Assembly (NCBI RefSeq): GCF_010726085.1
Contig: NZ_AP022560.1
Span: 2,294,001-2,358,000 of the forward strand
DNA from: Mycolicibacterium moriokaense
GTDB taxonomy: Bacteria; Actinomycetota; Actinomycetes; Mycobacteriales; Mycobacteriaceae
Length of the DNA: 64,000 bases
Reading direction: 5' to 3'
Shown: positions 1-8,022 of the stretch, piece after piece
How the letters are laid out: every line of letters begins with the position of its first letter
How positions within the stretch are numbered: position 1 is the stretch's first letter
Notes under the pieces: model-generated
Databases searched by the model: none
Told to the model about the DNA's origin: nothing
Seen by the model: only the letters and a program-made list of their open reading frames with translations
Program-made: the position numbers and the translations under genes

Positions 1-360
1 ACCCTGGCGTGCGAGTACGCCAAGGTCCGTGAGCAGTACGGTGCGACGATCGGCTCGTATCAGGCGATCGGTCACCTGCTGGCCGAGAGTCTCGCACTTA
101 TCGAGGGATCGATCAGCGTGCTGCGCCACGCCGCGTGGGCCGTCGACGAACTGCCGAGCGCGGAGGCCATCGAAGTGGCGCGGGTGGCCAAGATCTACTG
201 TGCGCGTGCGGCATTGACCGTATGCGAGACGTCGATCCAGGTCCACGGCGGGATCGGCAACACCTGGGAATGCCTTGCCCACGTCTACCTACGGCGCGTG
301 TTGTCCGCTACCGAGGCGTGGCCCGTCAAGCTGGAGGAGCTGACCATTGGATTTCCGTGA
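1..360 (+). CDS. Acyl-CoA dehydrogenase, C-terminal part (5' end outside window)
   Basis: The open frame enters at base 1 and stops at TGA 358-360, giving 119 residues. It has the C-terminal acyl-CoA dehydrogenase helical domain: a V-R-E-Q-Y-G-A-T-I-G-S-Y-Q-A-I segment (flavin-contacting Arg/Gln region) and Q-V-H-G-G-I-G-N-T-W-E near the end. Such enzymes put an alpha,beta double bond into acyl-CoA using FAD. The next gene starts 14 bp before this stop and encodes another acyl-CoA dehydrogenase, so the two may form a heteromeric enzyme like mycobacterial FadE pairs. That pairing is inference. Confidence 0.9.
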   Translation, partial: TLACEYAKVREQYGATIGSYQAIGHLLAESLALIEGSISVLRHAAWAVDELPSAEAIEVARVAKIYCARAALTVCETSIQVHGGIGNTWECLAHVYLRRVLSATEAWPVKLEELTIGFP

Positions 361-1435
361 TTCCCCGGAGGAAGCCGCATTCCGGGAACGGTTGCGCGCC
401 TGGCTGATCGACCAGAAGGGCAAGTTCCCGACGTCGGGCGACGAGTACTGGGCCGCTCAGGGCGCCTGGCACCAGGCGCTGTACCAGGCCGGCTTCTTCG
501 GCACGTCATGGCCGAAGGAGTACGGGGGCCAGGATCTACCTCCGGTGTACGACGTCATCGTCGACGAGGAGATCGCCAAGGCGGGCGCCCCGGCGCGCCC
601 CAGCCTGGGGTATCTGGTCGTCGCGTTCGGCCATCACGGGAGCAAGGAACTGCAGCAACGCTTCCTGCCCGGCATGATCAACGGCACCGAGCGGTGGTGT
701 CAGGGCTTCTCGGAGCCCGGCGCGGGTTCCGATCTCGCCTCGCTGACCACGACGGCCACCCGCGACGGTGACGACTACGTGATCCACGGCCACAAGATCT
801 GGACCAGCTACTCCGATGTCGCCGACTGGTGTCTGCTGCTCGCGAGGACTGACAAGGATGTGCCGAAGCATCGAGGTATCTCCGCGTTCGTCGTCTCGAT
901 GCACCAACCCGGCGTCCAGCAGCGGCCGCTGAAGATGATCAGCGGCGTCACAAAGGAATTCGGTCAGGTGACCTTCGATGGCGCACGGGTGCCGGCCGAG
1001 AACCTGGTCGGCAGCCTCGGGGAGGGCTGGAAGCTCGCGATGACGGTCGTCAGCCATGAGCGCGAGCCGTCGACGCTGGGCTTTTCCGCGCGATACGGGA
1101 AACTGGTGCGCCAGTTGGCATCCCGGGTCGATGGCACGCCACCCGAAGAGTTGGCATGGGCATGGGTGCAGACCGAGATGCTGAGGTTACACGTGCGTAG
1201 ACGATTGTCCGAACAGCTCGACGGCATGACCCACGGGCCGCAGGGCTCGCTGGACAAGCTGCTGATGACCTGGGTCGAGCAGTCCGTCGGCCATGCGGCG
1301 CTGACTACCGTCGGCACCAGTGATCCCGAACTGTTCGGCGCCTATATGTACAGCCGCGCGCAGAGCGTGATGGGCGGAACGTCACAGATTCAGAAGAACA
1401 TCATCGCTTCGCGGATTCTCGGATTAGGAGTCTAG
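347..1435 (+). CDS. Acyl-CoA dehydrogenase
   Basis: 362 residues, slightly short for the family (about 380-400). A TTG start overlaps the upstream dehydrogenase by 14 bp, implying coupled translation. Family landmarks: QGFSEPGAGSDLASL near residue 122 (FAD/substrate region), K-I-W-T-S-Y-S near 150, and M-G-G-T-S-Q-I-Q-K-N at the C-terminus. It would oxidise an acyl-CoA to the enoyl-CoA, passing electrons to ETF. The stop is followed directly by the ATG of a crotonase, which would act on the product. The substrate is unknown. Confidence 0.9.
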   Translation: MDFRDSPEEAAFRERLRAWLIDQKGKFPTSGDEYWAAQGAWHQALYQAGFFGTSWPKEYGGQDLPPVYDVIVDEEIAKAGAPARPSLGYLVVAFGHHGSKELQQRFLPGMINGTERWCQGFSEPGAGSDLASLTTTATRDGDDYVIHGHKIWTSYSDVADWCLLLARTDKDVPKHRGISAFVVSMHQPGVQQRPLKMISGVTKEFGQVTFDGARVPAENLVGSLGEGWKLAMTVVSHEREPSTLGFSARYGKLVRQLASRVDGTPPEELAWAWVQTEMLRLHVRRRLSEQLDGMTHGPQGSLDKLLMTWVEQSVGHAALTTVGTSDPELFGAYMYSRAQSVMGGTSQIQKNIIASRILGLGV

Positions 1436-2203
1436 ATGTACGGAATGCCGGACGAGATCGATGTCAAGGCCGATGGTGGCCTGCGCATCATCACGCTCAA
1501 CCGCCCCGACGAACTCAATGCGGTCAACGACCCGTTGCATGTGGGGCTGGCCAAGATCTGGGAAGCGCTCAACGAGGACACCTCCGCGCGGGCCGCGGTG
1601 ATCACCGGTGCGGGACGGGCCTTTTCGGCCGGCGGCGACTTCAACTACCTCGACGAGCTGCGCAACGACGAAGCGCTGCGCCAGAAGACGATCAAGCACG
1701 GGCGTGACCTCGTCATCGGGATGGTGCGGTGCCGCATCCCGGTGATCGCGGCCGTCAATGGTCCGGCCGTCGGCCTGGGCTGCAGCCTGGCGGCGCTGTC
1801 GGACATCGTCTACATGGCCGAGAACGCATTCTTCGCCGATCCACACGTGTCGATCGGGTTGGTGGCCGCCGACGGTGGGCCGCTGGTGTGGCCGTCGCAG
1901 ATAAGTCTTTTGCACGCCAAGGAATTCGCGTTCACCGGGATTCGGATCAAGGCCGCGCGAGCGCTCGAGCTGGGGATGGCCAACCATGTCGTCGCCGATC
2001 CGCTGGCCGAGGCGATCGCGTGCGCGAAGAAGATCATGGAGTTGCCGCAGCAGGCGCTCGAGAGCACGAAGCGGTTGATGAACCTGCAACTCGAGAAGTC
2101 GGTGATGGCGTCGCTGGACTACGCGAACCTGTCCGAGTATGTGTCGTTCGGGACCGCCGACTTCAACAAGATCGTCGACGGGCTGATCGCGAAGGACAAG
2201 TAG
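1436..2203 (+). CDS. Enoyl-CoA hydratase/isomerase family protein
   Basis: 255 residues, usual crotonase length, with ATG directly after the preceding stop. Oxyanion-hole elements are A-F-S-A-G-G-D-F and G-P-A-V-G-L-G-C-S. Where rat crotonase has its two catalytic glutamates (GGGCE and FGQPE), this protein has Ser and His, so simple syn-hydration of a 2-enoyl-CoA is not assured. Isomerase, hydrolase or retro-aldol type chemistry is possible. It is the last gene of this operon and is followed by a terminator. Confidence 0.88.
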   Translation: MYGMPDEIDVKADGGLRIITLNRPDELNAVNDPLHVGLAKIWEALNEDTSARAAVITGAGRAFSAGGDFNYLDELRNDEALRQKTIKHGRDLVIGMVRCRIPVIAAVNGPAVGLGCSLAALSDIVYMAENAFFADPHVSIGLVAADGGPLVWPSQISLLHAKEFAFTGIRIKAARALELGMANHVVADPLAEAIACAKKIMELPQQALESTKRLMNLQLEKSVMASLDYANLSEYVSFGTADFNKIVDGLIAKDK

Positions 2204-2243
2204 CGGATTCCCTCGCGAGCCGGGCCCCGGCGAGCAGACGCCA

Positions 2244-2276
2244 ACACCCCCAATTTCGAGCAATTTTGGGGGTTTT
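2244..2276. terminator. Bidirectional intrinsic terminator
   Basis: ACCCCCAA (2246-2253) pairs with TTGGGGGT (2266-2273), followed by TTTT. It lies between convergent genes and could serve both strands. Just upstream, GCGAGCAGACG (2230-2240) is shared with the hairpins at 10456 and 21433. Confidence 0.75.
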
Positions 2277-2311
2277 CGCGTTCCCCAGCTTCGCGTGGGC
2301 CCAGCTCGCCG

Positions 2312-3058
2312 TTAAAAGGTGAGCTCTTCGGAGCGCTGGATGGTGCCGGTGATGCCGCCGGCGTCCTGCTGGGCCAGCCGCACCGCGGCGTCGGCCATGG
2401 CCTCCGGTGGCTCGACCATCTCCGGCGGGATCTCCATGCCGCCGCCTCCGGCCTGCCATCCCTCGGTGAGGACGACGCGCGACGGGCTCAGGCAGTTCAC
2501 GGCGATGTTGTCCGCCTTGAGGTCTGCGGCCAAACCGAGGTACAGCCGCTCGACCCCCGCCTTGGACACCCAGTAGGCATTGGCGCCGTGCTCGATCATG
2601 CCGACGCCGGTCGTGGTGATCGCCACCAGCGAACCGCCGCCGCGCGCTTTCACATGCGGTATGACGGCCTTCGTCACTAGGAAGACGCCGGTGAGGTTGA
2701 CGTTGAGGCACAACTGCCACCGCTTCAGCGGCGTTGACTCGATCGGGCCGAGCCACAGCACGCCGGCGTTCGCGATCAGGATGTCGATGCCGCCGAACTC
2801 CGAAACCGTTGCGGCGACGGCATTCTCGACCGACACCTCACTGGTGACGTCGCAGGGCACCGGTAGGGCCCGGCCGCCGGCCGAGGTGATGCGCTCGGCG
2901 ACGGCGTGAATCGTGCCGGGTACCTTGCCCTCCTGCTCCGAACGCGCCGCGACGGCGACCGCGGCACCCTCGCGGGCCAGCGCGGTGGCGATCGTCGCAC
3001 CGATACCGCGGCTGGCCCCGGCGACGAAGGCCACCTTGCCTTCCAGCGGTCCGCTCAC
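2312..3058 (-). CDS. SDR family NAD(P)-dependent oxidoreductase
   Basis: 248 residues, classical SDR length. Cofactor motif A-G-A-S-R-G-I-G at 13-20, N-A-G at 97-99, and Tyr162-x3-Lys166 (A-Y-W-V-S-K). The usual catalytic Ser region reads I-T-T-T, so Thr appears to replace Ser. The C-terminal region (M-E-I-P-P-E-M-V-E-P-P-E) is unlike typical SDR ends. The GTG start overlaps the stop of the upstream SDR by 4 bp, so the pair is co-transcribed. It likely oxidises or reduces a hydroxy/keto intermediate. Confidence 0.85.
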   Translation of the reverse strand: MSGPLEGKVAFVAGASRGIGATIATALAREGAAVAVAARSEQEGKVPGTIHAVAERITSAGGRALPVPCDVTSEVSVENAVAATVSEFGGIDILIANAGVLWLGPIESTPLKRWQLCLNVNLTGVFLVTKAVIPHVKARGGGSLVAITTTGVGMIEHGANAYWVSKAGVERLYLGLAADLKADNIAVNCLSPSRVVLTEGWQAGGGGMEIPPEMVEPPEAMADAAVRLAQQDAGGITGTIQRSEELTF

Positions 3059-3819
3059 TTCGGTGGGAACCGCAATGCTCCGTCGAGGCGAATGATTTCG
3101 CCGTTGAGGTAGTCGTTCTCGATGATGCTCTGCGCGAGCAGCGCGTATTCCGTCGACCGGCCCATCCGCTTCGGGAACGGCACCTGGGGTCCCCAGTACT
3201 GCTCGAGCTGGTCGGCGGCCTGGCCATACGCCGGCGTGTTGATGGTGCCGGGCGCGATGGTGACGACGCGGATGCCCAGCGGCGACAGGTCACGCGCGGC
3301 ATTGAGCGTCATACCGATGACGCCGCCCTTTGCGGCCGCGTAGGGGAGCTGGCCGATCTGTCCCTCGTAGCCGGCGATCGAGGCGGTGTTGACGATGACG
3401 CCGCGGGCGCCCTCCTCGAGCGGCTCGGTCTTGGCGATGGCCGCCGCGGTCAGCCGCATGATGTTGAACACCGCGGTGAGGTAATACTTGATCGTCGTCT
3501 CGAAGGCGTCCATGCCGAGCGGGGAGCCGTCCTTGCCGACCAGCCGACCACCGCCGGCGGGACCGCCGTGGGTGTCGACCGAGATCCGCAGCGGTCCGAG
3601 CGACTCCGCCTCGGCGATCGCGGCCAGCACTGACTCCTCGGAGGTGGCGTCGGTCGGCACGTAGCGGATTCCGAGCTCGGACTCCAGCTTCTTGCCCTTG
3701 TCGTCGCTGAGGTCTGCGACGACGACCTTGGCACCAGCACCGTGCAGGCGCCGGACCGTCGCCTCGCCGAGGCCGCCCGCACCTCCGACAACAATCGCCG
3801 AGCTACCTGCGATTTGCAT
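3055..3819 (-). CDS. SDR oxidoreductase, 3-hydroxyacyl-CoA dehydrogenase type-2-like
   Basis: 254 residues from an ATG preceded by AAGAAGGGG. An in-frame start at 3882 would cover the operator at 3857-3871, so 3819 is preferred. Cofactor motif V-G-G-A-G-G-L-G at 11-18, catalytic Ser147, Tyr160 and Lys164. Similarity is to HSD10/type-2 3-hydroxyacyl-CoA dehydrogenases (N-T-A-S-I-A-G-Y-E-G-Q-I-G-Q). The N-N-A-G motif is replaced by D-T-H-G-G. It is first in an SDR pair and is read divergently from the MeaB gene. Confidence 0.85.
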   Translation of the reverse strand: MQIAGSSAIVVGGAGGLGEATVRRLHGAGAKVVVADLSDDKGKKLESELGIRYVPTDATSEESVLAAIAEAESLGPLRISVDTHGGPAGGGRLVGKDGSPLGMDAFETTIKYYLTAVFNIMRLTAAAIAKTEPLEEGARGVIVNTASIAGYEGQIGQLPYAAAKGGVIGMTLNAARDLSPLGIRVVTIAPGTINTPAYGQAADQLEQYWGPQVPFPKRMGRSTEYALLAQSIIENDYLNGEIIRLDGALRFPPK

Positions 3820-3856
3820 GTGGTTCCCCTTCTTGCAACTGGCACTCTCGGACTGA

Positions 3857-3871
3857 GAGAATAACATTCTC
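3857..3871. promoter_or_regulatory. Palindromic operator GAGAAT-N3-ATTCTC
   Basis: Perfect 6-bp arms with a 3-bp spacer, between the divergent SDR pair (start 3819) and MeaB (start 3915). The same palindrome recurs at 12978, 44829 and 52715, with a GAGAAC/GTTCTC variant at 44019. Probable binding site of a TetR-type repressor. Confidence 0.7.
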
Positions 3872-3914
3872 ATGTGGTCCATGACAGAAATACCTGCTCC
3901 GTAAGCTGTACGGA

Positions 3915-4784
3915 ATGACCATCGACGAGCTCATCGAGGCGGCGCGCAGCGGGTCCACCCGTGCGGCCGGCCGACTGCTGAGCCTGGTCGAAAGTGCGCG
4001 GCGCGGTGAGGTGCTCGATGCGCTCGGTTCGGTGCCTACCCCACAGGTCATCGGGGTGACCGGCCCGCCGGGCGCGGGCAAGTCGACCACGGTCGGCGCA
4101 CTCGTCAGCGCGTACCGCGAACGGCAGATGCGCGTGGCGGTGCTCGCAGTGGATCCGTCGTCGCCCTACAGCGGGGGAGCGCTGCTGGGCGACAGGATTC
4201 GAATGGCCGCGCATATCAACGACTCCGACGTGCTTATTCGGTCGGTGGCGGCGCGCGGTCACCTCGGCGGATTGGCTGCCGCGGTGCCGGCCGCCATCAG
4301 GCTGCTGGCTGCGTTGTCCTACGACCTCGTCGTGTTGGAGACGGTCGGCGTCGGCCAGTCGGAGATCGAGATCGCCGCCATCGCGGACCCGACGATCGTG
4401 ATCCTCAATCCCGGTGCGGGCGATGCGGTTCAGGCGGCCAAGGCCGGCCTGCTCGAGGTCGCCGACATCGTGGTCGTCAACAAGGCCGATCGCGAGGGAG
4501 CGGATCAGACGGTGCGCGACCTCAAGGCTGAAACTAAGGCGCCGATCCTGAAACTCGTTGCCGCAGAAGGGCAAGGCATTCCCGAGCTGGTCGATGCCAT
4601 CGAGGTCCACCATCGCACCGACAGCCCGGAGCGCCGCATTGCACGCGCCCGCGCCCAGATCCTGTCGCTGGCGCAGACGCGATTGCGCAGTCATCCTGAG
4701 CTGGATCGCCTGGCAGAGCAGGTCGCCGACGGCGGGTCGGATCCCTACGCCGCCACCGAGCAGCTGTTCACCGCCGAGCCCTAG
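3915..4784 (+). CDS. meaB: MeaB/ArgK-type GTPase (acyl-CoA mutase chaperone)
   Basis: 289 residues; known MeaB proteins are about 320-330. Walker A G-P-P-G-A-G-K-S at 50-57, D-P-S-S-P-Y-S-G-G-A-L-L-G-D-R-I-R-M switch region, E-T-V-G-V-G-Q-S-E, and N-K-A-D base-recognition motif. These G-proteins load and protect B12-dependent methylmalonyl- or isobutyryl-CoA mutases. No mutase lies in this window, so the partner must be elsewhere. The stop shares bases with the convergent SnoaL-like gene, and the promoter shares the operator at 3857. Confidence 0.88.
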   Translation: MTIDELIEAARSGSTRAAGRLLSLVESARRGEVLDALGSVPTPQVIGVTGPPGAGKSTTVGALVSAYRERQMRVAVLAVDPSSPYSGGALLGDRIRMAAHINDSDVLIRSVAARGHLGGLAAAVPAAIRLLAALSYDLVVLETVGVGQSEIEIAAIADPTIVILNPGAGDAVQAAKAGLLEVADIVVVNKADREGADQTVRDLKAETKAPILKLVAAEGQGIPELVDAIEVHHRTDSPERRIARARAQILSLAQTRLRSHPELDRLAEQVADGGSDPYAATEQLFTAEP

Positions 4785-5245
4785 CCGATCGCGGGCACGT
4801 CGGTCGGAAACGGCTGCGTCGTCACTGTACCGTCGCTGTTCCGCATCAGCGCGTCGTAACGACGGTGCAGGATCAGCCACGCGTCGCCGTTGCGGGTGTA
4901 CTCGTCGTGATAGACGCCTGAGATGATCAGGTTGACACCCTCGGCGCGTTTGCCCGTCTCCTGGACGAACCATCGGCCCACGGCGCGTACGGGATTCGAT
5001 GAGTCAACGACGACCACCCCGGACATCATCGCCTGCAGAAAGACGTTCCAGCCGTCGAGCATCGCGGTGAAGAACGCGACCATCGCATCGCGACCTTCGA
5101 AGCGTCCCAATTCCGGTGAATACCAGGTGCCGTCGGCTGCGAATGTTTCCGCGACGCCGGCTGCGTCACGACGTGATGCAGCATCGGCATAGCGGTGGAC
5201 GAGGTTGCGGATCTCCTGGTCATCCGCGTTGTGCCGGAACGTCAT
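4781..5245 (-). CDS. SnoaL-like (NTF2-fold) polyketide-cyclase family protein
   Basis: 154 residues, one alpha+beta barrel domain. The N-terminal pattern (D-D-Q-E-I-R-N-L-V-H-R-Y-A-D-A, then F-A-A-D-G-T-W-Y) is typical of SnoaL_4-type proteins, which can be isomerases, dehydratases or ring-hydroxylating beta subunits. ATG 5245 overlaps the upstream TetR stop by 4 bp, so it is co-transcribed with that regulator. A specific reaction cannot be assigned. Confidence 0.8.
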   Translation of the reverse strand: MTFRHNADDQEIRNLVHRYADAASRRDAAGVAETFAADGTWYSPELGRFEGRDAMVAFFTAMLDGWNVFLQAMMSGVVVVDSSNPVRAVGRWFVQETGKRAEGVNLIISGVYHDEYTRNGDAWLILHRRYDALMRNSDGTVTTQPFPTDVPAIG

Positions 5246-5826
5246 TCGGGCAGGCCCAGCATGCGGCTGGTCATCTGCTTCAACTGGGTGCGCAGGGTAT
5301 CGCCGTCGACGTCGGCGAGCAGCGGGTGCATGACGGCGACGCTGATCGCACTCGAGAGCATCGCCGCGTGTAAGCGCGCCTCGACGCCGGCCTCCGTCCC
5401 GAGCAACGCGGCGTAAAGCCGCTCGATGAACCGCTGGAACGGTTGATACTCGGCCTGCAGGCGAATGATCACCGGATCGAACATCGGCACGCGAAACGCG
5501 TCGCGTCGGTCGATGGCCTGCTCGACCATCCGATCCAAAAGCACCGCGCGTGCCCGCACGGGATGGCCCTCGGCCTCGGCGGCTTCCAGCACATCTTCGA
5601 GCTTGCTCATCTCGCGCTCGGTGATCGCGATGACGATCTCTTCCTTGGTCTTGAACTGGCGGTACACGGCCGCCTTCGTCACACCCATCTCGTCGGCGAT
5701 CATCTGTAGCGACGTCCCGCTCACGCCGTGCTCGGCAATCAGCTTCAACGCCGCATCGAGGACGCGGGTCTGTGCTGCGGTACGGGTGATCTCGCTGAAC
5801 TTGAGGTCATCCTGCGTGGATGTCAC
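5242..5826 (-). CDS. TetR-family transcriptional regulator
   Basis: 194 residues from GTG 5826; the frame stays open to 5925, but that region holds an operator and a hairpin. The N-terminal helix-turn-helix reads T-S-L-Q-M-I-A-D-E-M-G-V-T-K-A-A-V-Y-R-Q-F, followed by an all-helical ligand domain. The partner gene is a SnoaL-like protein. AGTTGCCGATCGGCTA lies 22 bp upstream of the start and recurs twice before the membrane operon at 8023, so this regulator probably controls itself and that operon. Confidence 0.9.
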   Translation of the reverse strand: MTSTQDDLKFSEITRTAAQTRVLDAALKLIAEHGVSGTSLQMIADEMGVTKAAVYRQFKTKEEIVIAITEREMSKLEDVLEAAEAEGHPVRARAVLLDRMVEQAIDRRDAFRVPMFDPVIIRLQAEYQPFQRFIERLYAALLGTEAGVEARLHAAMLSSAISVAVMHPLLADVDGDTLRTQLKQMTSRMLGLPE

Positions 5827-5847
5827 AGCGTCGAGCCTAGTCGAGCC

Positions 5848-5863
5848 AGTTGCCGATCGGCTA
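5848..5863. promoter_or_regulatory. Operator AGTTGCCGATCGGCTA (copy 1)
   Basis: 16 bp with the core TGCCGATCGGCA-like palindrome, upstream of the TetR start at 5826. Identical sequence occurs at 7955-7970 and an extended perfect palindrome at 7978-7995. Confidence 0.65.
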
Positions 5864-5879
5864 CTCGCCCTTCTCCAGC

Positions 5880-5928
5880 GATTTGTGTGCGTTTCGGCGC
5901 GCTCACCGCTCGCGAACGCACACAAATC
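5880..5928. repeat. Palindromic hairpin element
   Basis: GATTTGTGTGCGTT (5880-5893) and AACGCACACAAATC (5915-5928) are perfect inverted repeats around a GC-rich centre. The right arm supplies the TGA stop (5927-5929) of the TetR gene transcribed leftward from 6589. There is no T-run, so it is more a repetitive element than a classical terminator, although it could end transcription. Confidence 0.7.
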
Positions 5929-6589
5929 ACTCAGGCGCGACGAGGACTGACTCGGCGAGCATTCGACGGCACCACCGGCGGTAGTCGTCGACGCTCCAGC
6001 CGTTGCGACGGGTGAGCCGCAGGTAGGTCTCGATACTGCAGACCACCGTGGTCGTCCCGACGAGTTCGTCGAAGGGGATATCGGCGCGAACCCACCCGCG
6101 GTTGCGAAACACCTCGAGTATCCGATGGGACTGGGAGTTGATGCTGACGAGTAGGTCGTTCAGGTACCGCTCGAGTTCGGGATCGGCGTTGGCGCCGCCA
6201 TACAGCGCGGGCGCCAAGGGGGCGGTACGCACGTGAACGTCGGTGACGGTGTCGACCACCAAGTCCAGCGCTTCGTCGAAATCCTCGTTGGCCAGCAAAT
6301 GGCGGCCCACGTCGAGGTTGAGCACGTTCTCTTCGCCGGCGACACCGAAACCGGCGTACTCGATCGCGGCGATCAGCAGCGCGGCTTTGGGGCCCTGACC
6401 CTGAACGGTTTCCGCGGAAACCCCCGCTGACGCCGCGATCTTCGCCAGGGTCGTGCGTGCATAACCGTCGGTGGCGAACAGCTCGGCCGCCGCAGCGAGA
6501 ATCCGGGACCGCGTCGCCTCGGCCTGTTGTTGGCGCAGCTCCGATCGATAGCGGCGAGGTTCACTTTTCGATATTGACTTGGGTGGCAC
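5927..6589 (-). CDS. TetR-family transcriptional regulator
   Basis: 220 residues from GTG 6589; a longer start at GTG 6637 is possible (236 residues) but would translate through a direct repeat that looks like an operator. The helix-turn-helix is T-L-A-K-I-A-A-S-A-G-V-S-A-E-T-V, with a C-terminal ligand domain of the TetR_C type. It is read divergently from the glycosyltransferase at 6641, which it probably controls. Its stop lies in a hairpin repeat. Confidence 0.85.
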   Translation of the reverse strand: MPPKSISKSEPRRYRSELRQQQAEATRSRILAAAAELFATDGYARTTLAKIAASAGVSAETVQGQGPKAALLIAAIEYAGFGVAGEENVLNLDVGRHLLANEDFDEALDLVVDTVTDVHVRTAPLAPALYGGANADPELERYLNDLLVSINSQSHRILEVFRNRGWVRADIPFDELVGTTTVVCSIETYLRLTRRNGWSVDDYRRWCRRMLAESVLVAPE

Positions 6590-6613
6590 AGTAATGAATA
6601 CTACATCACAGTA
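6587..6613. promoter_or_regulatory. Direct repeat CACAGTA, possible regulator site
   Basis: CACAGTA occurs at 6587-6593 and 6607-6613, 20 bp apart start to start (two helical turns), in the divergent TetR/glycosyltransferase promoter. It could be a TetR binding site. No perfect palindrome is present. Confidence 0.4.
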
Positions 6614-6640
6614 GGAATTCGCCGGGGAGCGGGGCACCCA

Positions 6641-7948
6641 GTGTCATCGATCCTGATCGTCGGGTTTTCTGCACACGGTCACGTGGCACCTCTGCTGGCC
6701 GCCGCCGAGAACTTCGTCAAACGCGGCGACGACGTCCGCTTCATCACCGGCGCACTGTTCGCCGACAAGGTTGCCGCCTCTGGTGCGACGTATATACCTG
6801 TGCATCCGGATGCCGACTTCGACGAGCAACCGCTGAACGAGCGATTTCCCGAACGCGCCGGACTTAAGGGGCGGAAGGCCATTGCCTTCGATATCGAGCA
6901 GGTCTTCGCCAAACCTGCCAAGCCCCAGTACGAAACGATCATCGCCGCGCTCGCAGTGCGCCCTGCCGACGTCGTCATCGCCGATATCGCTTCGCTCGGC
7001 GCCGCGTTCCTTCTCGGTCACCCACGTCCGGACCGGCCACCGGTGATCATGTGCGGAGTCATTCCGGTGGCTCTCGAGAGTCGCGACACCGCCCCCTACG
7101 GTATGGGACTGATGCCGGCCAGAATCGGGAACCGGGCACGAAATACGTTGCTGACAGCCATCTCTCGGCGCGTCCTGCGCGAGGGGTTTGCAGCCATCGA
7201 CGCCGCCCACCGACAGGTGCATGGCATCGACATGCCCTTCACGTTCATGGATTGGGGTCGGCACGCCGACGCCATCGCGCAGTTCTGTGTTCGGTCGTTC
7301 GACTACCCGATGTCCGACGCCCCGCGCAACCTCCACTTCATCGGGCCGCTGTCTCCGATGTGTTCGCAGACGCCGGTGCCGGACTGGTGGTCGGATCTCG
7401 ATGGAAGCCGACCCGTCATCCACGTCACGCAGGGGACGATCGCCAACAGCGACTACAGCCAAGCCATCGTGCCGACGCTGCGCGCCCTGGCTGACGAGGA
7501 CGTTCTCGTCGTGATCAGCACGGGTGGCCGACCCGTCGACACCCTCCCGCCGTTGCCTGCCAACGCGCGCGCGGCGACCTTCCTGCCCTACGACGAATTG
7601 CTGCCGCGCACTTCGGTTTTGGTGACCAACGGCGGATACGGCGGCGTTCAGTACGCCCTGCGATACGGCGTGCCGATCGTCGCGACCGGTGGTAAAGAGG
7701 ACAAGCCCGAGGTCGGCGCGCGCGTCGCATGGTCCGGTGTCGGGCGACGTCTCAAGACCGAACACCCGACGCCGAAGGCGATGCGCCGCAACATCCTCGC
7801 GGTTTTGAACGATCCGCGCTATCGCCAAGCCAGCAGGCGCATCGCGGTGGACATGGCCGCCGCGCCGGGGTTCGCCGGCCTGGCCGACATCGTCGACCGC
7901 CTCACCGGCAGACCCGCGACCGCAGGAGCCGAGACCGCCCAGCATTGA
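6641..7948 (+). CDS. GT1-family glycosyltransferase (MGT/UGT-like)
   Basis: 435 residues, GT-B fold. The N-terminal acceptor domain begins I-L-I-V-G-F-S-A-H-G-H-V-A-P-L, as in macrolide and glycopeptidolipid glycosyltransferases. The donor domain has H-V-T-Q-G-T-I and T-N-G-G-Y-G-G-V-Q-Y-A-L-R-Y-G-V-P-I-V-A, where many relatives have H-C-G-x-G-x. It should transfer a sugar from an NDP or dTDP donor to a lipid or small acceptor, acting in the cytosol. GTG start; divergent from a TetR gene. Confidence 0.85.
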   Translation: MSSILIVGFSAHGHVAPLLAAAENFVKRGDDVRFITGALFADKVAASGATYIPVHPDADFDEQPLNERFPERAGLKGRKAIAFDIEQVFAKPAKPQYETIIAALAVRPADVVIADIASLGAAFLLGHPRPDRPPVIMCGVIPVALESRDTAPYGMGLMPARIGNRARNTLLTAISRRVLREGFAAIDAAHRQVHGIDMPFTFMDWGRHADAIAQFCVRSFDYPMSDAPRNLHFIGPLSPMCSQTPVPDWWSDLDGSRPVIHVTQGTIANSDYSQAIVPTLRALADEDVLVVISTGGRPVDTLPPLPANARAATFLPYDELLPRTSVLVTNGGYGGVQYALRYGVPIVATGGKEDKPEVGARVAWSGVGRRLKTEHPTPKAMRRNILAVLNDPRYRQASRRIAVDMAAAPGFAGLADIVDRLTGRPATAGAETAQH

Positions 7949-7954
7949 CCGCCT

Positions 7955-7995
7955 AGTTGCCGATCGGCTACCGTGCGAGTTGCCGATCGGCAACT
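7955..7995. promoter_or_regulatory. Tandem operator copies 2 and 3
   Basis: AGTTGCCGATCGGCTA at 7955-7970 matches the site at 5848 exactly, and AGTTGCCGATCGGCAACT at 7978-7995 is a perfect 18-bp palindrome. Both lie in the 74 bp between the glycosyltransferase stop and the ATG at 8023, so they should cover the promoter of the membrane operon. Confidence 0.7.
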
Positions 7996-8022
7996 GAGGC
8001 GACGCATGGGATTGGGTCCACG

